64,000 nucleotides of DNA from Neurospora tetraspora (GCF_033439725.1 NW_026944387.1:1612001-1676000); one strand, 5' to 3'; positions 9,587 through 22,176 are shown, counted from the first letter of the stretch. The notes: generated from the sequence alone by a model not told the origin. Numbers and translations: made by a program.

Positions 9587-12498
9587 TGATCGGCCACATC
9601 AGCGGAAACCTCATGGACATGTTGGACCCGGGGCGGGTGACCGGAAGAAAGCGGCCGTGGCCAACGTGTATCTTGCTCCCGGCATCTCCGGCTCGTTCTC
9701 GGCCACCCCGGGATGAGGTGGAGGGCCGGCAGCCACCGACTCACCGTGACAGCGCCTTGGAAATCGGCGACGACATCGGCGACGACATCGGTGATAACAG
9801 CCGTGATGACAGCGGTCAACGGATTGCCGGCAAAGGTTGAATCTCTCCACGGAATGAAGAGATGCTCTTCAGACAGACGATATGATATCACTGTGCAGGC
9901 CAATTTGTTGTTGGTCAGGAGCGCACAAATCGGGCGACAGCTGGAAAGTCTCTGCGTTTGTCTGGAGTTGGACGATTGCTGATGGAACGTTTCCGCAATA
10001 TCGAGATGGAATCTTGATGGAAGGCTGTTTCTCGACGTCAGGTTCCCAAGTGCGGTGCCGTCAATAACAGAAACCAGTTAAGGAGCAGCAGAAGCCTGCA
10101 AATGTCAAGTGGTCCGTCATGAAAATCCGGGGAGGGCGGGAGATGGTCGAAAGTTTGGTTGCTGATGTGGCTGTATGGAATCTAACCAATCGATGGGGGG
10201 TTCTTGTCTGTTTGTACCGGGTGCAGTGCCCACTGCCACTTGCCATTTTTACTCATTCATTCTCTGTCTTCGTTGTTCCTTCCTCGTTGGGCTGGAGTTG
10301 GAAGGACGCAAATCTGACAACCATCAAAGATTTTGTGCAACATACTACAGCAATCCTGCTAATTTGGCAGTTGCCATATGCAATTCGTGCGCTCTCCTTG
10401 GTTGTAGATGGCAGTTGCAGCCCTATCAGAACCACATCTTCTCAGTGGTGCTTCCTTCCACTTTCCTTTTGCTTTCTTGCTGCTTGTGCCCTCTTCAACA
10501 CATTGCAACCGCGAACCTTGGTGGCCTTGGCTGCTCTTCACAGATTGCTGGTACAATTTTCCGTCTCTTCTCCCTGCTCGTGCTGTTGGGAAGGAGCCCA
10601 TCACACGTATAGAGAAGGCGAGTTCCGGTCATCGCAAGTTCACTCCAATCCAGTTCAGCCGGGCAGTTGCAAAAGCCCGAGGGAAGCATCATCGGATACA
10701 TTCATGAGACGGGAATGCAACAAGACCTCCCAGACCCGACTCTCAAATCTACCTCCCGTCTACATGAGCTGTCATCGTCATCATCGGCTAGATGTCACCG
10801 CCAGGTCCCGTCAGCCAGACCTTCTCTCGTCCTCCAACAAAATCCAATCCATCACTACCCGTTGGGGCACTGACCACCTCACCAACGGGTACTACGACAA
10901 GAAGACTGCCGGCGGTGAATCCAGCTATAGTATTGATAGGTACCTATTGTCAGTTCTTCATTCTGACTACCAGCTGTGTACAGGTGTCGGTTTCTCCAGG
11001 CTGTTCCTGCACTGTCAAGGACGCCCGTCAACGGGCCGAGCACTGGATATGACCAACACCACGATCCGATGCTTCTAGTACTTGTTTCTGCCGCGAACAT
11101 GCACCTTATCCGACACAGTTTGAGAGACGAATACAAGGCCAGGCAGTCTGCACTCCTTCCTTACATTAGCGAGGCAAGCCTGCCCTGATGTTGACATAAA
11201 ACTGGCAGAACAGTCAAACGGTATGTCCCCCGTCACCGTCTGATATTAACGTGGCAGCTGTATTGGTGACTTGTACACACTCCAGGAAGCGATACACAAA
11301 ATACGATATGCTGATAAGGACTTCGTCATAAATACAATAGTTCTTATCTAATTGTGCTTAAAAATTGTAAGAGTTTTCATCGAGGCCGTTACCGCATTCC
11401 AAAAACTCTTTTTGTCTTTTTTTCATCGGTTCATTCTTCAATTCCGGCGCCGTTATACGCGGAAGTCTAACTTGTTTTGAAAATATCCGAGTGTCTTGAC
11501 TTTCTATTCCGTGACCGCTGATGTCCAGAGGTCTGCATCCTACGAAAGTGATTTGTTTTGGAGAAGTCGTGTGTACGTGATACAACAATGGCCAGGCTTA
11601 GGGTTTTCCAGCTTGAGTGAGTAAACGGTCCAAATTTCCAACTTACACACACAACCCTGCACCAAGATCCACTGCTAACGGATGTTTCTCTACAAAGATG
11701 ACAGACGATGTCTCGAAATCCATTCCGCCGAACATCTTGCGTCGACAAGCTCATCGATTTCAAGCCGCAAGCACCACATCCGCTGCCCAGACCACTGGCT
11801 TCCTCTAGTACAGAACTGAGCTCGACTGCAGGTGGAATGGAAGTTTGTGTTGGCCATCAGTCGAAGCAGCTACACGACAGTCTCTACCTCCTCAATCACC
11901 GTATAATCTCGTAAAATTGGGATTCGGAACTGCAGAGTCTAAGGTGTACGACAACCACGTACATGCTCTTCAATCACTGCCGATAGCATTTGGCGGACCT
12001 TCAACCCTACTGTATCTCACGACACCCAATCCCAATTTCCCGAGGTTTTACGCCATGTTGCCTGGAAACCTCGGAGGGGGCCGAGGTTTCGTCTGTCCTC
12101 GGCAGACTGTCAACATGCAGGAGCCGTATCTCTTCTGAAGCAGGCTTTTCAGAAAGAACCAAACAGGAATTACACAGCCTCGAGCGCAGGATACATGCAT
12201 CGCCAAGGCATCGCCAAACCATGCCTGGTAAAATCTAGAGGTTTTTGCGCATTCGACTGGCTCTGTATCCAACTTCAGCCGGTAATGTCGCTCGACCGTC
12301 CAAGTTGAAACGGAGGACAATGCTCGTCAGGGCTCGAGTGGCTCGAATTGCATTTGCCCTTTTCTCTGTTGTATAAGAAGGTCGAACATCGCCCGAGACT
12401 GTTAGATCTCGAACAAAGACAGGTCAAGCTGAGGCCGTTACATGTACCAGAAGTGACTTTGAACCAAGATGCTGAATTAAAAGTCGCTCGTTGACGCC
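9587..12498. other. Unassigned interval with overlapping open frames
   Basis: A 319-residue plus-strand ORF spans 10119-11078 from a true ATG. It is hydrophobic in its first half and low in sequence logic afterwards, and alternative frames across it are equally open. One of these, 10792-11052, has a Thr/Cys-rich stretch that recalls fungal secreted proteins. I cannot choose between them. A short direct repeat of GGCGACGACATC lies near 9768-9790. From 11.1 to 12.5 kb nothing is supported. Confidence 0.4.
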
Positions 12499-12613
12499 TT
12501 CTTTTCTACTTCCTCGAGGCCTTCTTTTCTACTTCCTCGAGGCCTTCTTTTCTACTTCCTCGAGGCCTTCTTTTCTACTTCCTCGAGGCCTTCTTTTCTA
12601 CTTCCTCGAGGCC
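12499..12613 (+). repeat. Perfect 23-bp tandem repeat, five copies
   Basis: Unit TTCTTTTCTACTTCCTCGAG plus GCC is repeated exactly five times without a substitution: 12499, 12522, 12545, 12568 and 12591. Each copy holds one CTCGAG. Because 23 is not a multiple of three, the reading frame rotates with each copy, so the array is unlikely to have evolved as coding sequence. Perfect identity points to recent expansion. Confidence 0.95.
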
Positions 12614-12867
12614 AGTTTGCCTTGCCTCCTTCGGGCTACGCAGTTCCGTCACGTCACCATTACCCGCTCGATTGGCTGTTCTGGTCTGGTAAGTGGCGAT
12701 GGTGAGAGCACTGTCAACTCAACGTTCACTAATCGTGTGACTGGCAGATATTTTCCCAAAGTCGCACCACGCACGAGGGTAGTTTATGAACCACTCTTAA
12801 CTGAGGCACCGAAACACAGGAGAACCGAGTGTTTGGCCATTTGTCTTGCTGCGGAAACCTCGGTTCT

Positions 12868-13707
12868 ATGGAGGAGATGGCCGGCCCTGAGCGGATGGAC
12901 TCGGTGTGCAGGGTGAAGGTTGTACACCAGATGGCCTGTGATACGCGCCCACGCTTGCCGGATGGAACGCTCGACCGCGATCCGTCCAGTCGGCCTAAGA
13001 GTTGCTGGGAGGCTTGTCCAGCCCGGCAGGCCCTTTTGCGCCCAGTACCCCAACATGTTACGCGCAGCTGCTACATACCAAAGTGGTTTAAATGCCCTTA
13101 TGGACACAGCTGCTGTTGGGCTACAGTCCGCCACATCACCTACGGCTCCTCCGGTTGCACGTGCGATCGAGCCCAGGAGGCTGAACACTCTTATGTCGAG
13201 AAGCCGCTTCCAGGATTGATGCATAACACCTGGTATCCGCTGACAGCTTCGTCGGAAGCCGCTCGTGCATCGACTTCAGATGTTTCCGATCCTAGAGGTC
13301 CTCTGGCCGGGTATTTAAGCGCCGAAAATTTGTCAGGACTGACGGCGACTTCCGCTACACCAAAAACGAATGTGGCGAGCAACTTCCCCCTTACTGTTGC
13401 GGCTCTCGATACACCAGGAACGACCGCAGCGAGCAACTCCTCCCTCAACGCTGCCACTCCCGCTACGCCAGAAACGGCCGTGACGGGCGAGGATGATGAT
13501 GTCTCCCGGACTACACTCAGTACGGCAACCACACCCAGCATGGCAGTCACGCCCAGTACAGCAGCCACTCCCAGTGCAGCAGGTACTCCTGTGACAGAAA
13601 GCATTCTTAGCGTTAGGGTGGGATCATGGCCCGGATGGGTGAATCCATTTGGGCTTCGGCCGCCCCCAGGGTTCACTCCGGAGGATTGTGGCGATAAGAA
13701 TCGCTAA
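12868..13707 (+). CDS. Hypothetical protein with a Thr/Pro/Ala-rich C-terminal half
   Basis: A 279-residue ORF from ATG at 12868 (MEEMAGPERMDSVCRVKVV). The first half carries several Cys and Trp residues. The second half has repeated ATP/TPS/AATP motifs and ends in a Trp/Pro-rich tail (GSWPGWVNPFGLRPPPGF). A well-formed intron signal (GTAAGT at 12689, CACTAATC, acceptor CAG ending at 12747) lies upstream and suggests a transcribed 5-prime exon, but the coding frame cannot be carried through it with certainty. No family recognised. The opposite strand is also open through the low-complexity part, so confidence is limited. Confidence 0.4.
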   Translation: MEEMAGPERMDSVCRVKVVHQMACDTRPRLPDGTLDRDPSSRPKSCWEACPARQALLRPVPQHVTRSCYIPKWFKCPYGHSCCWATVRHITYGSSGCTCDRAQEAEHSYVEKPLPGLMHNTWYPLTASSEAARASTSDVSDPRGPLAGYLSAENLSGLTATSATPKTNVASNFPLTVAALDTPGTTAASNSSLNAATPATPETAVTGEDDDVSRTTLSTATTPSMAVTPSTAATPSAAGTPVTESILSVRVGSWPGWVNPFGLRPPPGFTPEDCGDKNR

Positions 13708-14611
13708 AATCACGTGGATCTGAAGACCTTGATCTGATGGGCACATCGCCATCTGCTGGTGATCGAACGGGGTACTTCTTCCTGCAAACATCAAATCAAG
13801 GCAACCCTCACCATACTTCGTCTCTCGTTTTCACACAGGGAGAACAAGTAGGACGTGTTAGGGGAGAAGATATCTTTACCAGATGTGCGGGATGTGGGAG
13901 TGATGTATGGTTGACAGTTTTTGAAGAGGGGAGGGATGACTGGGAAGTAATGGGCGGCCCAGATCCTGAAGGTCGTGGCATGCGTTGACATTGTAGCGAA
14001 TATGGCGTTTAGCTATAGCTTGTACCTTACGTTGGTTGCAGATCATAAGCATCCATTTTCTGGATTTGCAAATCAGTCAGTCCGTATCGCGGTGGTGCCT
14101 TTGTGAACATACGTGGACAAACTGGATCAAGGTCTTGAAGTCATGCTGAATAGCCGGGGACAACCTGAATAGAGTGCCGGGCCTCATACCAAAGGTAGAA
14201 CCAGCTCGCTGGCGATTCAATCCTTAACTTTGCAAGCGCATTGGGCATTTTGACTCTCTCTTCCAAAGGGCTTGCTTTGTTAACTTCGGTTGCGATTTCG
14301 CTCTGTAAGGGTTTCTGCGTTGACAGTCGTGTTTGCTCTTTCCTCTTTCCTTTGGTGATACTGACTGAAATCGCTTTCACGCTTGGGATGTTCCTTCCAC
14401 GCCCAGCCGACCATGGTCCGTGAAACTTCTACCTGTGACTCAAATCTCCCATTTGGTCAATCCTAATCTTCCTCATTTCTTCCACCTCTTCTCCTCGCCG
14501 TCTATTTGTCCTTGGATCATTACCCTCGAAGACACCTTGCCTTTTCCCGACCGGCCTGAATACACTTTCGGTTCATCTTTACCCATCCAGCTTTCGATTC
14601 TACTCGACACG
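13708..14611. other. Intergenic DNA and probable promoter
   Basis: No supported gene. The last 250 bases before 14612 are pyrimidine-rich on the plus strand (TCTTCC, CCACCTCTTCTCC), typical of a Neurospora leader for the downstream gene. Confidence 0.45.
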
Positions 14612-15417
14612 ATGTCCCGGCAACGTCGACACACCATTAGTGGTCCTCAACCCAACACGCAGGATATCGTTTCCGCAGGCTCACAGATACTTCCAACGAA
14701 CGTTGATCGTGGTTCTTCGTCTGCCACCTGGCAGGCTGACCATGAGGTGGTTGATGCGACGACGCAGACGAGTGACCAAGCTGCTGATATAGCCGATATG
14801 CCGCCACTCACTGGGGCCAACAACAATTCCCATCATCTCTCGGCCCTCGCGCAATCCAGATCAGACAGAATACCTGAATTGACCGAAGCCTTCACGCAAC
14901 TGGGGACTGGCGATGAATCACGTTCCCACCCGGGACTTGACACACCTTCCAACCCGAGACCTGGTACACCTTCTTCCACAGCTACGATACCTGTGGGGGT
15001 CCACGGACTGTACGAATTGTTCGATCATGTGCCTCGTCAGACCTTTTTTAGGCATGTCGTACGCGATATACCAATGGCCTCCTTCGATGCATTCGTAGGG
15101 GCACTGGTTCAAACCGGTTATTTGGATTGGGAGGACGACGACCTACCCATAAACCCACCAACAAGAGTCGCGATCATGGCCTTGACATTTCAGCAGCTTG
15201 TATCTCCCTCTGAACTCAACCTGCCTCCAGATGTCGTTGAAAGGTTAGTGCCAATGGTTAGCCTAAATGTTGCGGACCGCACGAATAGTGGCTGACTTAA
15301 TTTTCCAGGATTTTCATCGACATCTCCAAAGCCATCTGTCTACTGTGTGGGAGGCCAGGGACGCCACAATGGTTTTTGGACGTCGCCACAAAACTTCGTG
15401 GTCTCAAAAACATGTAA
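14612..15417 (+). CDS. Hypothetical protein, two exons
   Basis: Start chosen at ATG 14612 (MSRQRRHTISGPQ), after a leader without upstream in-frame methionine of better context. Exon 1 is 14612-15243. A 65-bp intron (GTTAGT to CAG, 15244-15308) leads to exon 2, 15309-15417, giving 246 residues. The first 125 residues are Ser/Thr/Gln-rich and probably disordered. The last 120 form a compact-looking segment with LYELFDHVPRQTFF and LDVATKLRGL. The final codons read CATGTAAGC, so a further donor could sit at the stop and the gene may continue. I recognise no family; probably lineage-specific. Confidence 0.5.
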
Positions 15418-18400
15418 GCCGAATAGACAATTCCCTAGCGCTTCGAAAAACGTCGGTTTTTTGAGCAGCGTCATTTTGGCCAGACACTTGCACAAACTCA
15501 TGGGATCATGGATGAAGTACGTTGGCTTGTGCAATGCTAACGGTCGACGGTGGACATAGAACCATCACTGACCCGCATGAGTCAAACATTGAGCCGGATG
15601 GTGCATGAAATGTATAGGAACCCGAGCAGATATGATGGGAGGAAAGCGTAAATTATCAGCACCCAAGCGAAGCATGTAAATCGGTATTCAGTAACATCTT
15701 AGGACCTTAGAAATCCCAGCTTTCATCCTCCCACTACCCATGTCCCGGCTGGGTAACTTCTGCTCCTGCAAAACATGAGCTAGGAGTGTCGCCGGGGCTT
15801 TTTGTGTAAGATCTCAGACGTCTAACATTTCTTCCCAAAGACGTACATTAGGTTCTGGTCCATTCCTACCGTAGTTTGCTTGAATGATATCGGCAGAGAC
15901 TCCCGTCCCTCTCAACATCAGACGATAAAAACGATGTTTGGTAGCTCATTGGCCGTTGCTCGATCAAGTCTTCATGTCATTGTCCCCAGGGTTTCTGACT
16001 CACGTTCATATCCCGTGACAGTTTGGTCCGACACCGAGCAGAATAGCGGTCAGGACGATGTGATAAGCGTTCTTGTTCAAGCCGAACATTGGTTGTTGGA
16101 TATAGGGACGACAAAAGGGTCTTCCCGTCCATGTCCTTGATGTGAGTAATGACCTTTATGTCCATGTCCCGAATGTAAGTGAGCATTGGGAGGACAGACT
16201 GCTGCACTGTCGGTCATCATATGGCACACACCCGTCCACCATATACTTCGTGGGCGGTTGGGATTGGTTCGTAGTCAGCTGAGTGTCGTGCCATTCTAGG
16301 TAGAGAATTCTGATAGCTAGAGGTAGCAGGTATGATTGGTTCCTTCGGCGTATGTTTGTTGCATCTGTGTGTGTGGTTCTGGATATTCTAGATGTTCGGG
16401 CGCTGTGGTCTGCGGACTAGGATTCCCTTATAGAGGTAGGTAGTTTCGGTAGTTTGGTGATAATGTTATAGAAATGCTTCGGCCCTGATCTTGATCTTTA
16501 ATAGGAGGAGTTGGATGCTTACAAGTAGGAGCTCTATCTAACTGGACGAATGTTGACGTTCACAGTTTCGGGTTTGGGTTGAGGTCTTGAGGATCGGTCT
16601 ATATCTGTTGGAAGTCCGTGCTTTGGGCGCCCAGTGCCATTCACTGGGCTTCCATCTGCTGGGTATTTAGGCTGCCCTGCTTTCCGTTTCTCCTCTTCCG
16701 TTACAACCACAGAATCACAGCCCTTTTCCTGTCGTTGCCTTTCCACCTCCGTCAGTATCCTTAGGCTAGAGGGTGTCCTATGGATGGTCGCGACAGAATT
16801 GGGGTGTGCGGTAGGTAGCCACTTGGCTCTAGAGATACCCTAGAGATATGTGAGGCCTTCGGTTGATATTGTAAATATTCTACCCGGATCTTGAACTCCG
16901 TGATTTGAGGTGGTATGTTCAGTTGATCCTCTAGAGCACCTATGGTCCTGCGTACCTCGGGTCTCGCGTCAAGTTATTGTTCCGTCGGTGTGGATGTCCT
17001 AATGATGATGTCCCTTTTGTCCCCGTGACTTCTGTATCGACTTTTCACGTACGTGCTTATGCATGGTCGTACAACAAGAACAGACATCCATGCGCCGCCC
17101 GCATGAAAAATGATTCCTAACAGCAGACTGTCGTATTGTATAGCTGAGGTGCGCAACTTTCGTGGTGTATAAATGGTCGTGCTAAAGAATGATGATGCTG
17201 GTCGCTGATCCTGCGGTAAAAGCTGCCGGGAGTATTTAAAATGAGGCCTGTTTGAGACTTAGTAATGTAAGAGGGATCTCGATCATGAGGGGTAGACCGA
17301 GAATGTAGGAGTGATGAAGAGGAGAGAGAAAAATTGTCGAGAAGAAATTGAACGGACAGTGCGGAGAGCATAACGCTTGGTGCATATACAACGGCTTACT
17401 CGATGCTTGGACACGTGTACTGCTTATGCCGGTGATTGTTGCCCTTCACTTGTGCCGGAATTCTAGTCCGTAATTTACTTCTAGCGATGTTTGTGTCTTG
17501 GTCTGTGCGAGTCATGTTTTACGACCCTTTTTGTATACTAGAATTTCTACGTAGACTCGTCGTATGTTCGCTTCCGTCTTAACTGTGTAACGCCAAGGAT
17601 AGTTACAATACGTAGTATCATCGTCCCGAATCATCGACACTGTCTGGCTCACTGCCATGATCTGTTATTCTCTCCATCTCCTACTTGGCATTTATCTCCA
17701 TCTATCGTTGTATGCACATAGACTGATAAGAGCAGAGCGAGCCTCCTACGTTTATAAAAGCTATTGACTCGCTCAGCTACGCATCTTAATACCTGGTTGG
17801 GTATCAACGTAAGTTTCCACATGCACTAGGATTAATGGTTGCCAGTCCTACCCGAGGTCCACTATCGCCAACTCAGTCAGCCATACGTGCCATATCATTG
17901 GGCAGCTGCGAACCACTTAAACCCTAAATGGCATGCGCGTGAGATACGATACGGATCATACGAGCTGTCCTAGCGAGAGTGGCTGGGTATTTGTATCAGC
18001 TAGGAAAAAATTACCAATATTACACCGCGTCTAGCATACCTCTAGGACAAAATAGACAGCGCCAGTTCAACCACAATCAATCTCATCCTTACATCGCACA
18101 AACCACCTCTCATCAACCATAAGATTTACTAATTTCGACCCGGTGCTCACCCACCGTTCTTTTATAACTCGACTAGTAATCGCTTTTCTCATTCCCAGTC
18201 CACGGCATGTTCTCAAACCTCAAACCTTCATACGGTTAGACGCGGTTTATCTCCAAGCGGAGACGGAGAACTTGCACAATTTGAACCGAACATTGCGTCC
18301 ACTCGAGCGCCCTTCTAGCTCGCCTCAGCTTTCGGTCAACAACAACACCAGCTCACGAGTCGCAGCTTCCCGCGCGACAACCAAGCGCTGAAGGGAACTT

Positions 18401-18686
18401 GTACTCAACCCAGGCGACCGGGAAGGAAGGCCCCAAGGGAGCCGTTCTCACGCGTTCACAACGTGGCCAACCCATCAAATCCAACGGCTAGCCAAAGAAG
18501 AACACCGGACACGGGAAACCGGCGATTGCCTGACATCGCGCGATCCGGTCTCCATCTTTGGCACCTGGATTGCCGTCTTCGCCTATCCCTCACATTATGA
18601 GGATCGGCCGTTCATCCTAACCCGGATCTACTGTTCCCAGTTATTGAAAGGCGAACCTCTGAGGCGCGGTTGACACTCGGCGCAAA
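15418..18686. other. Long interval without a supported gene
   Basis: Only short, unsupported ORFs. Bases 15.9-17.5 kb have small internal repeats (for example TGTCCATGTCC twice near 16130 and 16160) but no domain. The last few hundred bases before 18687 are likely promoter and leader of the large downstream gene. No RNA gene seen. Confidence 0.45.
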
Positions 18687-21600
18687 ATGGATATTTATCG
18701 AGCATATGAGCTTCACTTCCGGTTGAGCAAGGAAGTAGACGATCTCGAAAAGGAACTCGAGGCCGAGAAGCAAAATGCATCACGAGAGCTGCAGAAAGCG
18801 AAAAATGAGATCGAGGACAGAAGGCTCGAGGAGAGGTTAATGCTCCAGAAAAGCCTCGGTACCATACCTCCGAACCTCGGGCAGTTTATTGAAGACAAGC
18901 GAGACTTTTATCTGCGTCAAGCTACTCAAAACTACGAGGCAAGGTTGGAAAACGACCGGAAAAGGTTTGTCGAAAAGGTTTCCGCCGTGAACGAGAAATG
19001 GAGAACGCTACCTTTCGACATAGAAGATACTGTAGGTGTATATTCCACTCTCCACTAAGTTCACAATTGGGACATATACTGATCGAACAATGTTAGTCAA
19101 CTCCATTTACGGAGCTGCCATTATCGAGACTGTCGCTACCTCTAGGCACGAAGGCACCTGAGCTGTCGAATGGTACAAGGACACCTGGAATGCCCATGCC
19201 CATGCCTTCTTCTACGCAAAAACCTCTGCCTCCCACGCAGCTTGCGCCTAGAGCTCACCCAGCGGCTGGTTTTCCTGTCTTTAACCCGTCAAATCTGTTA
19301 CCTAAGCCACCGACGGCAGTCCCTGCAGCATCGGTGCAGAAGACTGTGCCCGCTTCATCTACTTCCAAGCGTCCCATCACAGAGACTCAGTCTCCTAACG
19401 AGATGATTGCAAACGAGCAACAACCGGCAAAGCGTCCATCCACGAAACGATCCATCACTTTCACTGAGGTGTACCAAGACGGCAATGCCAAGTTCAAGCA
19501 CATCATAGTCGAGTACCCTCCTGAGAGCGGAGAGTTTTACATTCTCAAGTGTGATGACCATGGCGTTCACTTTGGAGCCAATCCTCTCGCGGGAGCTGCT
19601 AAACACCTGGCAAGTAGGATGCATGACCACCAGTCCAAGAACTATAGCGTTGCTATTGATACTCTGGGCTTTCGCGTCATTGGGTGCAATGCAGAATTGG
19701 CACGGATGAACAACACAGCGGTCGAAGAAGCTGCCGTAAACGGATACAGGCCGGTCAACTTGCTTCAACTGAGCGTGGGAAAACGGGCGCGATATGTGGA
19801 GGCGAATCCCGAGTTTGCTAATTCCTTTCCCACTCCCATTCCTCCTCTAGCCTCACCAGCAGCTGAGGCACTGGTTCCCGCGATGGCACCGCCTTCGTTG
19901 CAAGAGACCGCTAGTCCGGCGATGGCACCGCCTTCGTTGCGAGAGACCGCTAGTCCGGCGATGGCACCGCCTCCGTTGCGAGATCCCTCTACCCCTAGTC
20001 CGGCGAAAGACCGACGGAAGAGCTTGCACGTGCGGACACCGTCGGATCGCAGCACACGTTCAGCTGTCTTAATTCCCGATCCCAAACCAGCTAGCCTCTA
20101 CAAAGGGTTTTGGGTTCAAGACAAACGGCATTATCCTGTCATGGTCTTGCCGGTAAAAGAGGCAGACTTGAGTTCAGTCGGACTCCAAAAGACACTAGAG
20201 GATATCAAGCTCTTGCAGAACGTGCCTCTTTGCTATAAACTTGGTAAAATAGCAGGAGGAAAGATCAAGTTCGAAGGGTGGGCCCCGGGGTACGAGGATG
20301 GCGGGCCTTTGGTCAAGCTTAGGCAGGTGCCGGTCATGTATTTTGACCGAGACATGTAAGTTCCATTTCTGAAGCCGAACCTGGGCCTTTGTTCCAATCC
20401 ACTAACTTTGCACCATTCAGGTCGTTCGGCTGGCTCTCTATTAAGGATATTTCAGCATTTGACTTTGATGACCCGGACTGGCGTCAAATACCCTACTTTC
20501 AAAAGGCTGTTGAGCACTGGGAAAGTCTGAACAAGGTGGGCGCGGACGGTGCACAAGAACCTCGCTTGGAACCTATCCCGGCAACTCTCCCAGAACCCGC
20601 ACGGAATCCAGCCGCCCCGGCAGCAGCAGCGGCACCAACAGCCTCAATGGCACCAACAGCCTCAATGGCATCAACAGCATCAACAGGGCCAACAGCAGCT
20701 TCGTCTGGACCTCAATCTGTCCCGGCGGCAGTCCCACAACCCACACAGAAGCCAGCAATTCCAGCAGCAGCAGTGGCACCAAAACCAGCACCGCCTCGAC
20801 CTCAACCTGTTTCGGCGGCTGTCTCCAAACCCCCGGCAGCAGTAGTAGCACCACCCAGAGCAGCTCCGTCTCGACCTCAACCTGCCTCGGTGGCTGTCTC
20901 TAAACCCCCCACGGTGGTAGTAGCACCACCTACAGCAGCTCCGTCTCAACCCCAAACTGCCGCAGCGACTGTGACAAAGCCCACGCGGACTCCAGCTGCT
21001 CCGACAGCAGTAATGCCACCAACATTAGCTTCGTCGCGACCTCAGCCAGTGTCAGCGGCTGTCCCTAAATCTCCGGCAGCAGCAGTAACACCACCAACTG
21101 CCGCGGCGACTCCTACAATGTCAAAGCCCGTTGCTCCTAGCACTGTGAGTGTACCAATTCAGTCGGGTCCGAACGGCATTCCCCCGGCCGTGGTACGGTT
21201 GGCGGAGATCGCTAAGACCGATCCTCAGCTTAGAGCTCTGATAGAGAGAGTGAGTTCGAAGCAGGGCACTAAGGAGGAGAATGAACGGTTAGAGAGCATC
21301 GTTGACCGCATTGCTTTGGAGCTTAGTAGCTCTGGTGAAGCGGTAGCAGCTACAGTTCAGCTTTTACAACCCAATTCGGTCACTTCAGACCCCAAGAATG
21401 CGACGGCGCGGGCCGCAGCTTTTGGAGCACCAGCCAGCCGGCCGCCTTCACTAGCAGCTCCGAGCCTAAAGGAGGGCAAGAAGGGTCATGGCACAGGTCT
21501 TAAATCACCGGAGTCATCTAAGCCGCCAACACCGCAGTTGAGCAAGGCAGCAATCCCGGCGGCGGCGGCCCCGTCTCCCTTGGTCACAGCAGGCCCGACG

Positions 21601-22176
21601 CCAGACTCTAGCAAGGCTAGCTCGCGTACTACCTCTCCGACTGAGGCTCCTACCTCTACCCCGATCAACAACCCGCCAGCCAAGCCGGCAACCTTTGTCA
21701 AACCCGAGAATGGGGTCACCACGACGCCGCCGACAACGAAGACGACGCAGCCTCAGAACGAGAAGTTTGAAGTGTCCATCGAGAAGGGCAGCTGGAACGT
21801 GGAGACTAAGTGCCCCATGGAGGACAACCTTTCAGTCCGGTTGATAGCGTGCAACCAAACCAAGATTGCTTCCACAGCGCCTGGTATGGCATATAAGTAT
21901 TGCCCATACAAGTTCGAGATCGACCCCAACAACTTTGCCAGCGTCGTGGTCGAGAATTGCCCATCAAACCCAAACGCGAAGACGATCGTAACGATGATCC
22001 TCAAGAAGGAGCGAGAGGGCAGCGGAGACAGGACGGTGGTCCTGACGTTCGATCGGTTCGTGAATCCGGACACCAAGGCGGTGGAGAGCGGGCGCGTGCA
22101 GGCCAGACGGTTCTGTCGGTGGTTGAGGGGGGTTAATACGAGCATTGCGTACTCTAACAAGAGGTTGGTGGTGTGA
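18687..22176 (+). CDS. Large three-exon protein of unknown function, coiled coil plus Pro/Ala-rich region
   Basis: Exons 18687-19031, 19097-20355 and 20421-22176 join in phase (introns 65 bp each, GTAGGT...TAG and GTAAGT...CAG) to 1119 residues. Residues about 5-105 form a charged coiled coil (LEKELEAEKQNASRELQKA). A folded segment follows near 225-320 (HIIVEYPPESGEFYILKC, GVHFGANPLAGAAKHL). After three 13-residue PAMAPPSLRETAS repeats comes a Trp/Gly-rich module (SLYKGFWVQDKRHYPVMVLP ... WAPGYEDGGPLV), split by intron 2. Then there are about 250 residues of Ala/Pro/Ser low complexity, another low-complexity stretch, and a conserved-looking C-terminal domain of about 130 residues (GSWNVETKCP ... 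ARRFCRWLRG). I recall similar modules in other Sordariomycete hypothetical proteins but no named family. A nuclear scaffold role is possible (inference only). Confidence 0.8.
19880..19985 (+). repeat. 39-bp in-frame tandem repeat within the large gene
   Basis: About 2.7 copies of a 39-bp unit (GCGATGGCACCGCCTTCGTT...) encode PAMAPPSLRETAS-type repeats. Unit length is a multiple of three, so copy-number change would keep the frame. Confidence 0.85.

Noticed and set aside
12784-13676. Two minus-strand ORFs (146 and 161 codons) opposite the 12868 gene
   Set aside because: Frames differ, no domain; openness follows from the low-complexity Ala/Thr/Pro codons on the other strand. The plus frame is only moderately better supported.
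13750-13790. GTTCGATC match resembling a T-loop
   Set aside because: Flanking bases do not form a T-stem or acceptor stem.
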